From Marispirochaeta sp. (GTDB lineage: Bacteria; Spirochaetota; Spirochaetia; JC444; Marispirochaetaceae), in contig NZ_OY764211.1 of NCBI RefSeq assembly GCF_963668165.1, positions 62,001 through 126,000 of the forward strand: a stretch of 64,000 nt of DNA. The letters are read 5' to 3'. The number at the start of each line of letters is the position of its first letter. The first letter of the stretch is position 1. Position numbers and translations under genes: made by a program. The notes beneath the pieces were generated by a model. It was not told where the DNA came from, ran no database searches, and was given only the letters and a program-made list of their open reading frames with translations. Positions 35,561 to 44,279 of the stretch are shown in pieces.

Positions 35561-36832
35561 TTAGAAGCTCAAACGCAGCTTAGCGTATACCTGGTTTCCA
35601 ATACTGTCGACAGTACCTGTTCCTGTCCCAATGTCCGAAGTGTCGATGACTCCCTGAAACTCGCCTGTGCCGTAGTAGAATACTGATCCAAGAGAGAACT
35701 CGGTGTTCGCCGTGAGCTCCCAGGCGTATTCAGAAAAAACCGCTCCGGAAAGGTCCACTGCATTGACCAGAGTCCCGCAGGAAAGAAGGTGGTAGTCGAA
35801 AAACCGCTTTTCCAGGTAGCCGAACAAGTAGTGTCTGCCCATTACCTCCTGTGTGCCTGACAGCACGGGCAGAACGTCATACTCGTCCTCATGTGTACTG
35901 CCTGCACCGTGATAAAAATATTCGCCCCGGACTTCCACCCCCCGCAGTACGGCGGGAACTGCGTGAAATCCTGCGATCAGTTCAAGGGCATCTTCACCGG
36001 TCCAGTCGCTGTCCGCAGCATCCCCGGAAGGATCGCTGATGCGCAGAGCTCCTTCCCAGTAAAGGTTAATTCCAGCCAGGTTGCCGACTCCGTCGCAGGT
36101 AAGCCAGAGAGGCCGGTCAAAACCGTTATTCCTGCTATCGTACACAACCTCCCGCAGGACTCCCAGGGACATGTCGAAGGGACCGGCAAAGCCGCGGATT
36201 CGTGTTCCCCAGGGGATATTGGCAGCGTCATGGGCAATCCTGTCCGGATCGGCATTTCGTCCCCGGTCTTCCGCTGCCAAATATGCCGAAATCGTCAAAA
36301 CACTGTCCAGATACACCGAAGAAGTAATTCCTGTTATTCCAGGGGTTTCGTCGTCTCCGCCTGGATTCAGGCTGTCTGAGGGATTTACCCGGGCGCTGGG
36401 ATTGAACACGTATCCGGTGCCCCAGGCCAGGGGAATTTTTCCGGCCTGGATGTCAAAGCTTCCCATATCTATAAGCCCCCAGGCATGATCAATGAGCAAC
36501 TCCGCCGCATCCGCCGCCTCCCATCCGGGAAGCCCGTCCAGCCCAAGGCGTCTGGCGCTGAAGTCCTGGTGGGCGGTTCCATAGCTGCTTTGCCAGTCCG
36601 CTTCAAGGTGAAAGCGGAGTCTCTCCTCGGGTTGCCAGTCTCCTTTTAGCCGGAGCTTGACATAAGCGCCCGGATGCCAGGCATCGGCACTATTGTCATC
36701 GCTGAACCGTGTACTGTCCGCCCCGTTTTCCAGGTAGCCGTAGAGTTCAGGGCCGCTGTTTGCCTGGCTTGGAACAGAAAAGGCCATGAGGAACAGTATA
36801 ACGATACCGGCATTTATTTTTCCTGTTCTCAT
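35561..36832 (-). CDS. Outer-membrane beta-barrel protein of the exporter operon
   Basis: 423 residues with a signal peptide (hydrophobic 9-20, cleavage after SQA near 24). The rest is rich in alternating aromatic and polar stretches and ends in KLRLSF, with a terminal Phe as in outer-membrane barrels. I do not recognise the family with certainty; DUF1302-like porins accompany such MMPL/LolA-like sets. It is 15 bases after the LolA-like gene. It probably provides the outer-membrane step or receptor for the exported compound, perhaps a lipid. Confidence 0.7.
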   Translation of the reverse strand: MRTGKINAGIVILFLMAFSVPSQANSGPELYGYLENGADSTRFSDDNSADAWHPGAYVKLRLKGDWQPEERLRFHLEADWQSSYGTAHQDFSARRLGLDGLPGWEAADAAELLIDHAWGLIDMGSFDIQAGKIPLAWGTGYVFNPSARVNPSDSLNPGGDDETPGITGITSSVYLDSVLTISAYLAAEDRGRNADPDRIAHDAANIPWGTRIRGFAGPFDMSLGVLREVVYDSRNNGFDRPLWLTCDGVGNLAGINLYWEGALRISDPSGDAADSDWTGEDALELIAGFHAVPAVLRGVEVRGEYFYHGAGSTHEDEYDVLPVLSGTQEVMGRHYLFGYLEKRFFDYHLLSCGTLVNAVDLSGAVFSEYAWELTANTEFSLGSVFYYGTGEFQGVIDTSDIGTGTGTVDSIGNQVYAKLRLSF

Positions 36833-36847
36833 ACCCTTATCACCTTG

Positions 36848-37603
36848 TCAGCGATAGAAACGGGTGGGATTGAAGAGTTTCTCGTCTATCGGCTTGTCGA
36901 ACACAGCTTCAATAATCCGGACTTCCGTTCTGCTCTGCTTGTTGTGATTGGTCATCTCCATGGTCCGGGCAATATCTTTGCCCCCCATCATCGTAAAATC
37001 CTTGAATATCAGGTCCTTCAGATGCCCCTCTTTTTCTGTGTAGTATTCAATCTTGAGAGTCCGGTAGCTCCCTTTCTCGATCTCAAAGATCACCCGCGTG
37101 TAGGCCGAGTCGTTTTGGACAGGTATCCCTTCAATCCTGTAAATGGTGTCGGTCTCCTCTATCAGGCTTGTCCGGTAATCTTTTTCGATTGTTCCTCCTC
37201 CAAGGTCTTCATAGGAAAAGTCTCCTCCCACACCCTGTACGGACTGCTTCTTTGATTCTCCTGCTATTTTGCGTACCCGTCCGGTGGAGGGAAAATGGAC
37301 CCAGCGGTCATCTCCTTTTGACAGGATTTTCATGCCTTTCACGGTCCGGGGTTCTTCGAAAACCATGAACGTGTCGTCGTCTCCCAGGCTTACGCTGGAA
37401 ATGACAAACTCTCGTTTGCCGGCATCACTGGCCATGCTCGGATAGACGTGCATTATCATCTTCTGTTCAGACGTATTCGAGTGCTGTTTCCCGTCCACAG
37501 CTCTGATGATCTCCTGGACGCTTTCTGCGCAGGCTGCAGTAGCGAACAGGCATATTACACATGCACATATACTTAACCTGCCTGCTGGTGAATTATTTTT
37601 CAT
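36848..37603 (-). CDS. LolA-like outer-membrane lipoprotein-sorting protein
   Basis: 251 residues with a signal peptide (cleavage near ACAES). The body matches the LolA-like family found beside MMPL transporters: MKILSKGDDRWVHFPSTGRVRKI near 95, in part (DDRWVHFPSTGRVRKI), GGDFSYEDLGGG, and the ending EKLFNPTRFYR. These periplasmic proteins have a hydrophobic cavity and probably carry a lipid between membranes. The start overlaps the transporter stop as ATGA, so the two are translated together. Confidence 0.88.
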   Translation of the reverse strand: MKNNSPAGRLSICACVICLFATAACAESVQEIIRAVDGKQHSNTSEQKMIMHVYPSMASDAGKREFVISSVSLGDDDTFMVFEEPRTVKGMKILSKGDDRWVHFPSTGRVRKIAGESKKQSVQGVGGDFSYEDLGGGTIEKDYRTSLIEETDTIYRIEGIPVQNDSAYTRVIFEIEKGSYRTLKIEYYTEKEGHLKDLIFKDFTMMGGKDIARTMEMTNHNKQSRTEVRIIEAVFDKPIDEKLFNPTRFYR

Positions 37604-40362
37604 TGTGATACCTCCCTGGTACTGTTTGTAGTGTTGCTATTTTGAATTCCCATAAACCCCGCAAGGGACGGCAGCAGCAGGAACGTCAGAAAAAGGCAGA
37701 CCATAACCCCGAGAAACAGGGCCCCCCCGAAGCTGGCAATGCCCGCCATGTTTCCGAATAAGGCCAGGGATCCGAATCCGAAGCCCGTGGTAATCCCCGA
37801 AAGGAGCACTCCCTTGCCGGAATAGGTCATTGTCCGAGCTATGTCTCCTTCAAGCAGACAGCGATGTACAATATGTACAGCGTAATCGATACCCAGCCCG
37901 ATAATCATTGGCAGGGTTATAACGCTTATCAGGTTCAGCCGGATACCCAGCAAAGGAAGCATACCGAACATCCAGATCATGGCTGTCAGCAGAAAAAGGA
38001 TGGAAAGAAGAGTAGGGGCCGTTCTTCGGTATGTCAGGGCCAGCAGAATGCTGATGGCAATAAACACGTACACCGCCGCGCTTTTGGCTTCCGTGACCAT
38101 TTCCCGTGTCCATTCGATTCCCAGCTGAACAGTACCGGTTATTTCGGGATTAATTTTAGACATGCGCTCATTAAAGGAGAGAAACTCCGCTTCCTGAGCA
38201 ACAGCTTCAGTAGGCTGAATCGATACCAGAAAATGCTGCCGGTCCGTGCTGATCAGCTCCCGTCTGTACATTTCGGGGATGTCTTCCAGCCCCATCGGAC
38301 GCTGTACCTTCAGCATGGGAAGGACCAGCTCTGCCATTCCGGGGGCAAAGGACCTGTCCAGTCGATCCAGTTTGCGTATGCTGCTTTCCCGATCCTTTTC
38401 CAGGGTGGAGAGCAGCTTCTGAAAAACCTCACGGCCGGGCTGACCGGTTTCCGCGCCGAATATCTCCCTGATCATGGCGTTCCGCTTTTTCAGGATCAGG
38501 TTATCCTCTCCCAGATTGGTCACCGATAAATCGCCTATCTCTATCATGTTCCACTCAAGGCGCTGTATCTGGTACTCAAGTTCATCAAGGCGCTCCTGGT
38601 TAAACGTGTAATCCTGCCGATAGACCGGAGGATTAGCACGGAACAGTGAGATTTCCTCAAGCCGCCCGGCTGATTCTTTCGGCGACGGGATAAATTCGGA
38701 AACAGATGCTACCTGGGCCACCAGGAACTCTTCCTTCAAAACTTCTGTTAAACGGCGGGCTTCTTCAATGGAAGAAACACTTACCATGCTCGACTGGGCC
38801 GAATAATTAAAAAGCTCGCGGATCCGCCGTTCGGTAATCATCGTTGGAGAATCGGTAACCGTCAGCTTGTTAACGTCGTATTCAACCCTGTTTTTCGGCA
38901 GGAAAAATCCAAAGGCGAGGCTGATCATGACAACCGCTGAAATAATGATACTGCGGTGTCGTGCGCAGTAATTTCCCAGGGAGCCAAGAAAACTGTACTC
39001 AATAACAAAGCGCTTATCCGGTTTTTCCTGTTTGGAACCGAAGACTAACAGCAGCGCAGGAAGAAGTATCAGAGTTGATGCAAGGCAGGTAATAATTCCC
39101 CAACCGGCTATAAAACCGAATTGGGTAATGGCCTTTGTTCCGGAAAACATCAGTACAAAAAAAGCTATGGCAGTGGTAATTCCGCCGATCAGAATGGAAC
39201 TCCCGGATTTACGGAAGGTCTCCTGCAGAGACTCATGTTCGCTTAATCCTTCACTTCGTAGATCTGTGTAGTTCGAAATAATGTGGATGGAAAAATCGAT
39301 TCCCAGTCCGATCAGTATCACCGCAAAAGCGGATGTCAGCAGATTCAACTCGGCGAACGTCGCGCCTATGATTCCTATGTCGTAGACTATTCCGACAAGC
39401 AGGGTTATAAGGGCCAGCAGGATTGCCCGCAGCTGTTTGAAAGAGAAGACGAACAGAATGAGAATACAGACGAGGGCAATCAGAGATGGGACCAACAGAT
39501 CGAAACTGAGGGCCTCCTGTTCGTCGAACTCCATGGTGAGGTCCCCGGTATAACTGATGGAAAGCTCCGGATAGCGCTTTTCCAATTCGCCATAGACCCG
39601 CCTGAACTCCGGTTCCATGCTCAGCAGCCGGTCATAATCGGACAATGAAAAGGAGGGCACGATTGTCATCAGGAGCATTCTGCCTTCCGGATCAAAGGTA
39701 AAAGTGTCCCCGATAACAAATATCTCCGAGAGGGTACCGGCAGTCTCTTTAACGACAACTCCATCCGGCTCTTCCAGATATTCCCGGAATAGTACCATGC
39801 CCCGTTCCATGTTGGACATCATTTCCACCATTTCCCGTTCATCCTGATTGGTCAGGATCTCCTTTTCCGCGGCATCCCCGGTATAGCTGGATTCCATATT
39901 GTCGTTGAGGGCTGTTATAAAGGGGAGGAGGTTCAGTTCCGACAGCATCCTCCGGCTGCGGCGGATATCGTCAGAATCCTGCATGTACATACCCCACTGA
40001 GTAATAAAGTCCCGGGGAACTTCCAGCTGAATTGTCTCAATGTAGGGAGAAATTCCAGGATCGTTTTCGAGGTAGGTTTTTACTTCTCCAGCGGTTTGTA
40101 CAGTCTGTCCCCGATCGGGCCCTTCGAAGGTCAGGATAATCGAGCTGGTGGAAAAAAGGTCATCGATTCTGGTATAACTTTGGACAAGAGGGTTTGTCTT
40201 TGGGAGCATGTCCTTCAATTGAGTGCGTATGAGTATTCTCTGAGAGAGGAGCAGGCTGATTAGCAGCAGCAGTACCGCGGCAGTTATGATCCACCATTTT
40301 CGGCGTACTATCTGTGCTGCGAACAATTCGCTCAAACGGTTGAAAAAATTCATTCTCCCCAT
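37600..40362 (-). CDS. MMPL-family RND transporter
   Basis: 920 residues with the two-fold RND plan: one helix near 25-45, a periplasmic domain, five helices near 275-440, another single helix near 455, a second periplasmic domain and five helices near 735-905. The conserved helix-4 type motifs LIGLGIDFSIHIISNY and MIIGLGIDYAVHIVHR are clear. Such proteins export lipids or hydrophobic compounds. First gene of the exporter operon; the ATG at 40362 sits directly behind a TetR operator, and a second Met three codons on is an alternative start. Confidence 0.93.
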   Translation of the reverse strand: MGRMNFFNRLSELFAAQIVRRKWWIITAAVLLLLISLLLSQRILIRTQLKDMLPKTNPLVQSYTRIDDLFSTSSIILTFEGPDRGQTVQTAGEVKTYLENDPGISPYIETIQLEVPRDFITQWGMYMQDSDDIRRSRRMLSELNLLPFITALNDNMESSYTGDAAEKEILTNQDEREMVEMMSNMERGMVLFREYLEEPDGVVVKETAGTLSEIFVIGDTFTFDPEGRMLLMTIVPSFSLSDYDRLLSMEPEFRRVYGELEKRYPELSISYTGDLTMEFDEQEALSFDLLVPSLIALVCILILFVFSFKQLRAILLALITLLVGIVYDIGIIGATFAELNLLTSAFAVILIGLGIDFSIHIISNYTDLRSEGLSEHESLQETFRKSGSSILIGGITTAIAFFVLMFSGTKAITQFGFIAGWGIITCLASTLILLPALLLVFGSKQEKPDKRFVIEYSFLGSLGNYCARHRSIIISAVVMISLAFGFFLPKNRVEYDVNKLTVTDSPTMITERRIRELFNYSAQSSMVSVSSIEEARRLTEVLKEEFLVAQVASVSEFIPSPKESAGRLEEISLFRANPPVYRQDYTFNQERLDELEYQIQRLEWNMIEIGDLSVTNLGEDNLILKKRNAMIREIFGAETGQPGREVFQKLLSTLEKDRESSIRKLDRLDRSFAPGMAELVLPMLKVQRPMGLEDIPEMYRRELISTDRQHFLVSIQPTEAVAQEAEFLSFNERMSKINPEITGTVQLGIEWTREMVTEAKSAAVYVFIAISILLALTYRRTAPTLLSILFLLTAMIWMFGMLPLLGIRLNLISVITLPMIIGLGIDYAVHIVHRCLLEGDIARTMTYSGKGVLLSGITTGFGFGSLALFGNMAGIASFGGALFLGVMVCLFLTFLLLPSLAGFMGIQNSNTTNSTREVSQ

Positions 40363-40365
40363 CTG

Positions 40366-40421
40366 TAACTGAACGGTTAGTTATTGCTTCAGATGTTAAA
40401 CTAACCGTTTGGTCAAGTCAA
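40366..40421 (-). promoter_or_regulatory. Exporter promoter with two TetR-type operators
   Basis: On the minus strand TTGACT (40416-40421) and TAACAT (40393-40398) are 17 bases apart. The site TTGACCAAACGGTTAGT (40400-40416) fills that spacer. A second site, TAACTGAACGGTTAGTTA (40366-40383), a dyad with seven of nine matching pairs, lies between the promoter and the start codon. Both resemble the site in front of tetR. Binding by the adjacent TetR would block the promoter directly. Confidence 0.75.
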
Positions 40422-40439
40422 GCACTATACAAATCTTTT

Positions 40440-41114
40440 TCAGCTCCTTTGTATTCCATCCAGAGTGTAGGCGAGATGGGAACTTATAAAAGACTGTTGA
40501 AAAATCTCCCATAAATGGTCCCGGGAAATGTCGAGAAACCTGCTCCACCGTTCCTCCAGGGCAAAGTAGCCAGCCAGCGGCAGCATCCCCGTAAAGAACT
40601 CACCGACAATCTGGTGGGCTTTGCTCTGTTTGTTCGGGGCGGGCATATTGAAGCGTTTAAAGAACTCCTCCTGTCGTTCGACCATGGCCGAGATAAGCCG
40701 AAAAACTGTTTCGTTGTGGGAGGAGGATTTCAGGGACTCCATCAGCACTATTTTCATAAGATCCGCCCTCTCCCGGAGAAAGGCAAAGAGGGGCTGCATT
40801 ATTTTGTCTCTTTCTTCTGGGGAGGCCAGTGATTCAAGAGAAAAGTCCGGAGGCACCATGGTATCTACGGCTTCCATTGCCTCGCTGACCATCAGCTCCA
40901 TCAACTCTTCGAGAATGGCCTCTTTGCTCTTGAAGTAATAATAGATCAAGGCTTTGTTGACCTTTGCCTGTCTGGCGATCTCGTCCACCCGTGCGCCGTC
41001 GAAACCCTTGTCGGCAAAGAGCTTTTCCGCCGCCTTGAGAATACGGTTTTTTGATTCGGATCCCGTACTGTCTGCCGGTGCATCCGAAAAAGTCTTGCCC
41101 GTCGGTTTATTCAT
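40440..41114 (-). CDS. TetR-family repressor of the exporter operon
   Basis: 224 residues from the ATG at 41114 with GGAG before it; the longer frame to 41204 runs through the promoter. The N-terminal helix-turn-helix is standard: ILKAAEKLFADKGFDGARVDEIARQAKVNKALIYYYFKSKEAI (key parts GFDGARVDEIARQAKV and ALIYYYFKSK). The C-terminal 130 residues form the ligand-binding part. It lies just upstream of the exporter genes on the same strand. Its likely operators occur before itself and before the transporter, so I infer repression of both, relieved by an exported or lipid-like ligand. Confidence 0.93.
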   Translation of the reverse strand: MNKPTGKTFSDAPADSTGSESKNRILKAAEKLFADKGFDGARVDEIARQAKVNKALIYYYFKSKEAILEELMELMVSEAMEAVDTMVPPDFSLESLASPEERDKIMQPLFAFLRERADLMKIVLMESLKSSSHNETVFRLISAMVERQEEFFKRFNMPAPNKQSKAHQIVGEFFTGMLPLAGYFALEERWSRFLDISRDHLWEIFQQSFISSHLAYTLDGIQRS

Positions 41115-41145
41115 ACTCCAGCGCTCCCTGATTTTCGTGAGCAAT

Positions 41146-41195
41146 ACTAACTGATTGGTTAAATTTACTCTATACCAGCCAGGTTCTATGGTCAA
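41146..41195 (-). promoter_or_regulatory. tetR promoter with a third operator copy
   Basis: On the minus strand TTAACCAATCAGTTAGT (41146-41162) agrees with the main exporter operator at 14 of 17 bases and lies 32 bases upstream of the tetR ATG. TTGACC (41190-41195) and TATAGA 15 bases later could be the promoter, with the operator just downstream. This suggests autoregulation. Confidence 0.6.
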
Positions 41196-41281
41196 GAGCT
41201 GCATGGTTAAGAAGACGAATGGTAACAGAATTGGTGTAAATCTGTTTCGATTGAGGTGTCTGCTGTTATAACAGCATGGAC

Positions 41282-41310
41282 AAAAAAAACCGCCGACCCG
41301 GGCCGGCGGT
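41282..41310 (-). terminator. Rho-independent terminator of the first acetate kinase gene
   Basis: ACCGCCG (41289-41295) pairs with CGGCGGT (41304-41310) around 8 bases. On the minus strand the stem is followed by eight T residues. It lies 24 bases after the acetate kinase stop. Confidence 0.92.
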
Positions 41311-41333
41311 GCAGTACTTAAAAAGTAAGGTGA

Positions 41334-42677
41334 TTATTTTTTGGGTGGATAGACAAGGATCTTGTCCAGTCCCGGGCGCTTTGCAAGGTCCTTCTTGAGG
41401 GACTCCTGCCGTGATTTATTAACGTAATCCGGATTCTGGAAGTAGTAGGTGTACTCGGTGTGGTCCTTGTAGGTTCCCTCCAGAAGTGCGTAGGTGTCCT
41501 CGGTCATGACCAGCTCTTCGTCGGTGGGAATAACATAAACTTTGACCGGGGAATCAGATGTGGAGAGTTCGGTCTCGGCGTACCTGGTCATGGAAGCTGT
41601 GTTCTTGTCCATATCCACCTTGATACCAAGGTTCTCCATTTCTTTGCAGACCTTCTCCCGTACCAGGGGACCCCGTTCGCCGACACCGGCGGTAAAGACC
41701 AGGGCGTCGACTCGACCAAGGGCGGCGGTATACGCACCAACGTATTTCTTGAGGCGGTAGGATTCCATATCGATGGAAAGCTGGGCTTTTTCGTCCCCTT
41801 CGGCAGCGGCAATCTCGATGTCCCGGCGGTCGACGTATTTTTCGGTGATTCCCAGAACACCGCTTTTCTTGTTCAGGATGTTCTCCATCTCATCGGCGCT
41901 TAAACCCAGTTTCTTCATCATAAAGAAGGGAATAGCGGGGTCGACATCGCCGGAGCGGGTACCCATTATCAGACCCTCCAGGGGAGTAAGTCCCATGGAC
42001 GTATCCACGGAAACGCCGTTCTTGACAGCATTAATGGAAGATCCGTTACCTATATGGGCAATAATGACGTTGGTCTCAAAAGGGTCCTTACCTAAAAGAA
42101 CGGCAGCCCGTTTTGCGCAGTAGAGAAATGACGTTCCATGGAATCCGTAACGTCGTACAGCGTGGTCCTCGTACCATTTATAGGGCAGGGCATACATGTA
42201 GGAAGTCCTGGGCATGGTCTGGTGCCAGGCGGTATCCATGATCGCGCAGTGGGGAATTGACGGCATTACCTCTTTAGCGGAGGTTATACCCAGTATATTC
42301 GCCGGGTTGTGCAGGGGAGCGAGGTCCTGGATTGCCTTGAAGGAATCAAGGACATGATCGTCTACCAGTACGGAACGGGCGAACTTCTCGCCGCCGTGGA
42401 CAACCCGGTGACCTACCGCTTTGATCTGGTCAATAGAAGAAAGGGCGCCGTGCTGAGGGTCAATCAGGGTCTCAATAATCAGCTCAATGGCTTCCTTGTG
42501 GCTGGGGCAGGCGTGCTCCTTTTTGATTTCCTCTTTACCGGTGGTCCGGTGTTCAATGACAGATCCGGGCTGGGTAACCCGCTCGACAATACCTCCGGCG
42601 AGTATGACTTTGTTGTCCCAGTCGTACAGTTGATATTTAACCGACGACGAGCCGCAGTTCAAGGTAAGAATAGTCAA
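41334..42677 (-). CDS. ackA: Acetate kinase, first copy, with C-terminal extension
   Basis: Makes ATP from acetyl phosphate at the end of fermentation. Motifs [14 protein letters not shown] at the N-terminus, [44 protein letters not shown] and [14 protein letters not shown] are all present. I place the start at a TTG (42677) because GGAGGA precedes it and it gives the normal family N-terminus; the ATG frame at 42812 adds 45 unrelated residues. At 447 residues it is about 45 longer than usual, with a charged tail ending LVYPPKK. Monocistronic with its own terminator. A small carboxylate other than acetate is possible. Confidence 0.93.
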   Translation of the reverse strand: MTILTLNCGSSSVKYQLYDWDNKVILAGGIVERVTQPGSVIEHRTTGKEEIKKEHACPSHKEAIELIIETLIDPQHGALSSIDQIKAVGHRVVHGGEKFARSVLVDDHVLDSFKAIQDLAPLHNPANILGITSAKEVMPSIPHCAIMDTAWHQTMPRTSYMYALPYKWYEDHAVRRYGFHGTSFLYCAKRAAVLLGKDPFETNVIIAHIGNGSSINAVKNGVSVDTSMGLTPLEGLIMGTRSGDVDPAIPFFMMKKLGLSADEMENILNKKSGVLGITEKYVDRRDIEIAAAEGDEKAQLSIDMESYRLKKYVGAYTAALGRVDALVFTAGVGERGPLVREKVCKEMENLGIKVDMDKNTASMTRYAETELSTSDSPVKVYVIPTDEELVMTEDTYALLEGTYKDHTEYTYYFQNPDYVNKSRQESLKKDLAKRPGLDKILVYPPKK

Positions 42678-42833
42678 AATAATCCTCCGAAAAAAATAAT
42701 ACTTTGCGTTGGTGTGAAAAATGGTTCTGTATTTGAGTGTAAACGAACTGAGTGCGGCTTTCAAGTATGCCTGTACGCGGGATTTTTCCTTAGCGGTAAA
42801 AGCACCAGACACTGCACTGCAGTTTTATCTTGT

Positions 42834-44192
42834 ATGACACTCCACCGTCTGCTCTGGTCCTTAACTGCGCTGGTGCTACTGATTCTCCTGACACCCCGGT
42901 TGGTCTCCGATGATAAAAAGGCAGAAAAAGGAACAATCAAACTGAATCTTGAGAGCCGCTATGAACAGGAGAAAGAGTTTGGAAACCGGGTGTCGATGGA
43001 TTATCAGGTATACAGCGGTGCTCTGGTCATACGGCGGAAACAGGACGACACGTATCTATTCAGCGGAGGCCTCTCTTCTCCCTGTCTATCCTTCGGCTCC
43101 CTGACTCTGCGGGGTCCCCTGCAGGAACTAATCAAACCCGGAGCCCTGACCGCTTCCACGGCAAAATACAGTGATCCCCCTGCGGTATCACTGGACCGCA
43201 GCTGGACAGCCTCTTCCAGAAAGGCAGCAGCAGTCGGCGTGCCCGGAACCGTCCAGTTTTCCATCGTGGAAAGTGTTGAGAGTAAAGGGGAACTCCCGGA
43301 GCTTGCCCTCGAAGCAGAAGCCTCCCCCCTGCCGTGGCTTCGCTGCGCGGCGGTCTGTTCCTACGCGGAGGTTTCAGGAAACATGGATGAAGAATGGATT
43401 CAGGAGGAGGGTATCCCTGTGCAGGGGGCCCTGCTTCTTGGAGGAGTCAGAATTGCTATAAACGGGGACCGTGCCGGGTTCTCCGGCTTTGCCGGCACCT
43501 CTCTGCACCGAATGCTTCCTGCGGGGACCTATCTGAGGGGTTCCTGCAGGTATGATTCCCCTTGGCTGAGTACCAGGCTGGCCGTCTCCAGGCTCGACAG
43601 AGATTATCGCAGCCCCCGCCACCCGGTCAGTCCCTACCATCTGGCATCCGCCCTGGATATGCTTGTTCTGCCGGTATTTCCGGTAAAAGGATTCTTCAGA
43701 GGAAGCGCACGCCTTAAGCATTCGCCCCTTTATGGTCCTGACCCCGCGGATTTACGATTAAAATCAGAAGGGGGAATGGCGTGGACTTTTAAAACTTTTT
43801 CTGGTGAGCTTTCCCGGGATCTGCTGGTAAAAAGGGACGGGGGTGAGTATCTGTGGGAGGAAAACCTGGGGGGAAACATAAGGTTTACGCTGCCCCTGTT
43901 TTCCGGCTCCTGTACAATGCGCCCTTACGCCAGGGCGTCATACCTTCTGGGGTATAATACGCTGGATACGACCTCTGTGGGGATTTCCCTGCGCAAACTG
44001 CCCCTGGATGTCTCCTTCAGCTGCGGTTTTTCCCGTCAAAGGGAAGCCGGTGAAGCACCGGAGGGTGGTGTTATAAGCGCAGATGGAGAGCTTGGATTAA
44101 TCTTTAAGGATTGGGGGGCCCGGGCCGGTTTCACTGTGGAAGGGGACGCGTACAGACTTTCCCTGCAGGGGGGGCGTAGTTTCCGGTTCTAG
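42834..44192 (+). CDS. Predicted outer-membrane barrel protein, family unknown
   Basis: 452 residues from the ATG at 42834, which starts a signal-peptide-like stretch (RLLWSLTALVLLILLTPRLVS). The longer open frame back to 42309 lies inside the acetate kinase gene on the other strand and is not coding. The body has many alternating short hydrophobic strands and the protein ends GGRSFRF with a terminal Phe, as in barrel proteins inserted by BamA. I recognise no family. Divergent from the first acetate kinase and 87 bases before the second; no clear ribosome site is visible, so the start is uncertain. Confidence 0.6.
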   Translation: MTLHRLLWSLTALVLLILLTPRLVSDDKKAEKGTIKLNLESRYEQEKEFGNRVSMDYQVYSGALVIRRKQDDTYLFSGGLSSPCLSFGSLTLRGPLQELIKPGALTASTAKYSDPPAVSLDRSWTASSRKAAAVGVPGTVQFSIVESVESKGELPELALEAEASPLPWLRCAAVCSYAEVSGNMDEEWIQEEGIPVQGALLLGGVRIAINGDRAGFSGFAGTSLHRMLPAGTYLRGSCRYDSPWLSTRLAVSRLDRDYRSPRHPVSPYHLASALDMLVLPVFPVKGFFRGSARLKHSPLYGPDPADLRLKSEGGMAWTFKTFSGELSRDLLVKRDGGEYLWEENLGGNIRFTLPLFSGSCTMRPYARASYLLGYNTLDTTSVGISLRKLPLDVSFSCGFSRQREAGEAPEGGVISADGELGLIFKDWGARAGFTVEGDAYRLSLQGGRSFRF

Positions 44193-44221
44193 TCTGAAGG
44201 AAAAAAAATCCTTGTAAAATG

Positions 44222-44250
44222 TTGCGGATTTGTATTTTACCGTCTATAAT
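44222..44250 (+). promoter_or_regulatory. Promoter of the second acetate kinase gene
   Basis: TTGCGG (44222-44227) and a perfect TATAAT (44245-44250) are 17 bases apart, 30 bases before the start codon, which has an AAGGAG ribosome site. Confidence 0.75.
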
Positions 44251-44279
44251 TGGTAAGACCAAAACCTAAGGAGCCCCCG

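Noticed and set aside
42309..42833. Extension of the barrel-protein frame over the acetate kinase gene
   Set aside because: It is the opposite strand of a clearly coding acetate kinase. The Met at 42834 directly before a signal peptide is a better start.
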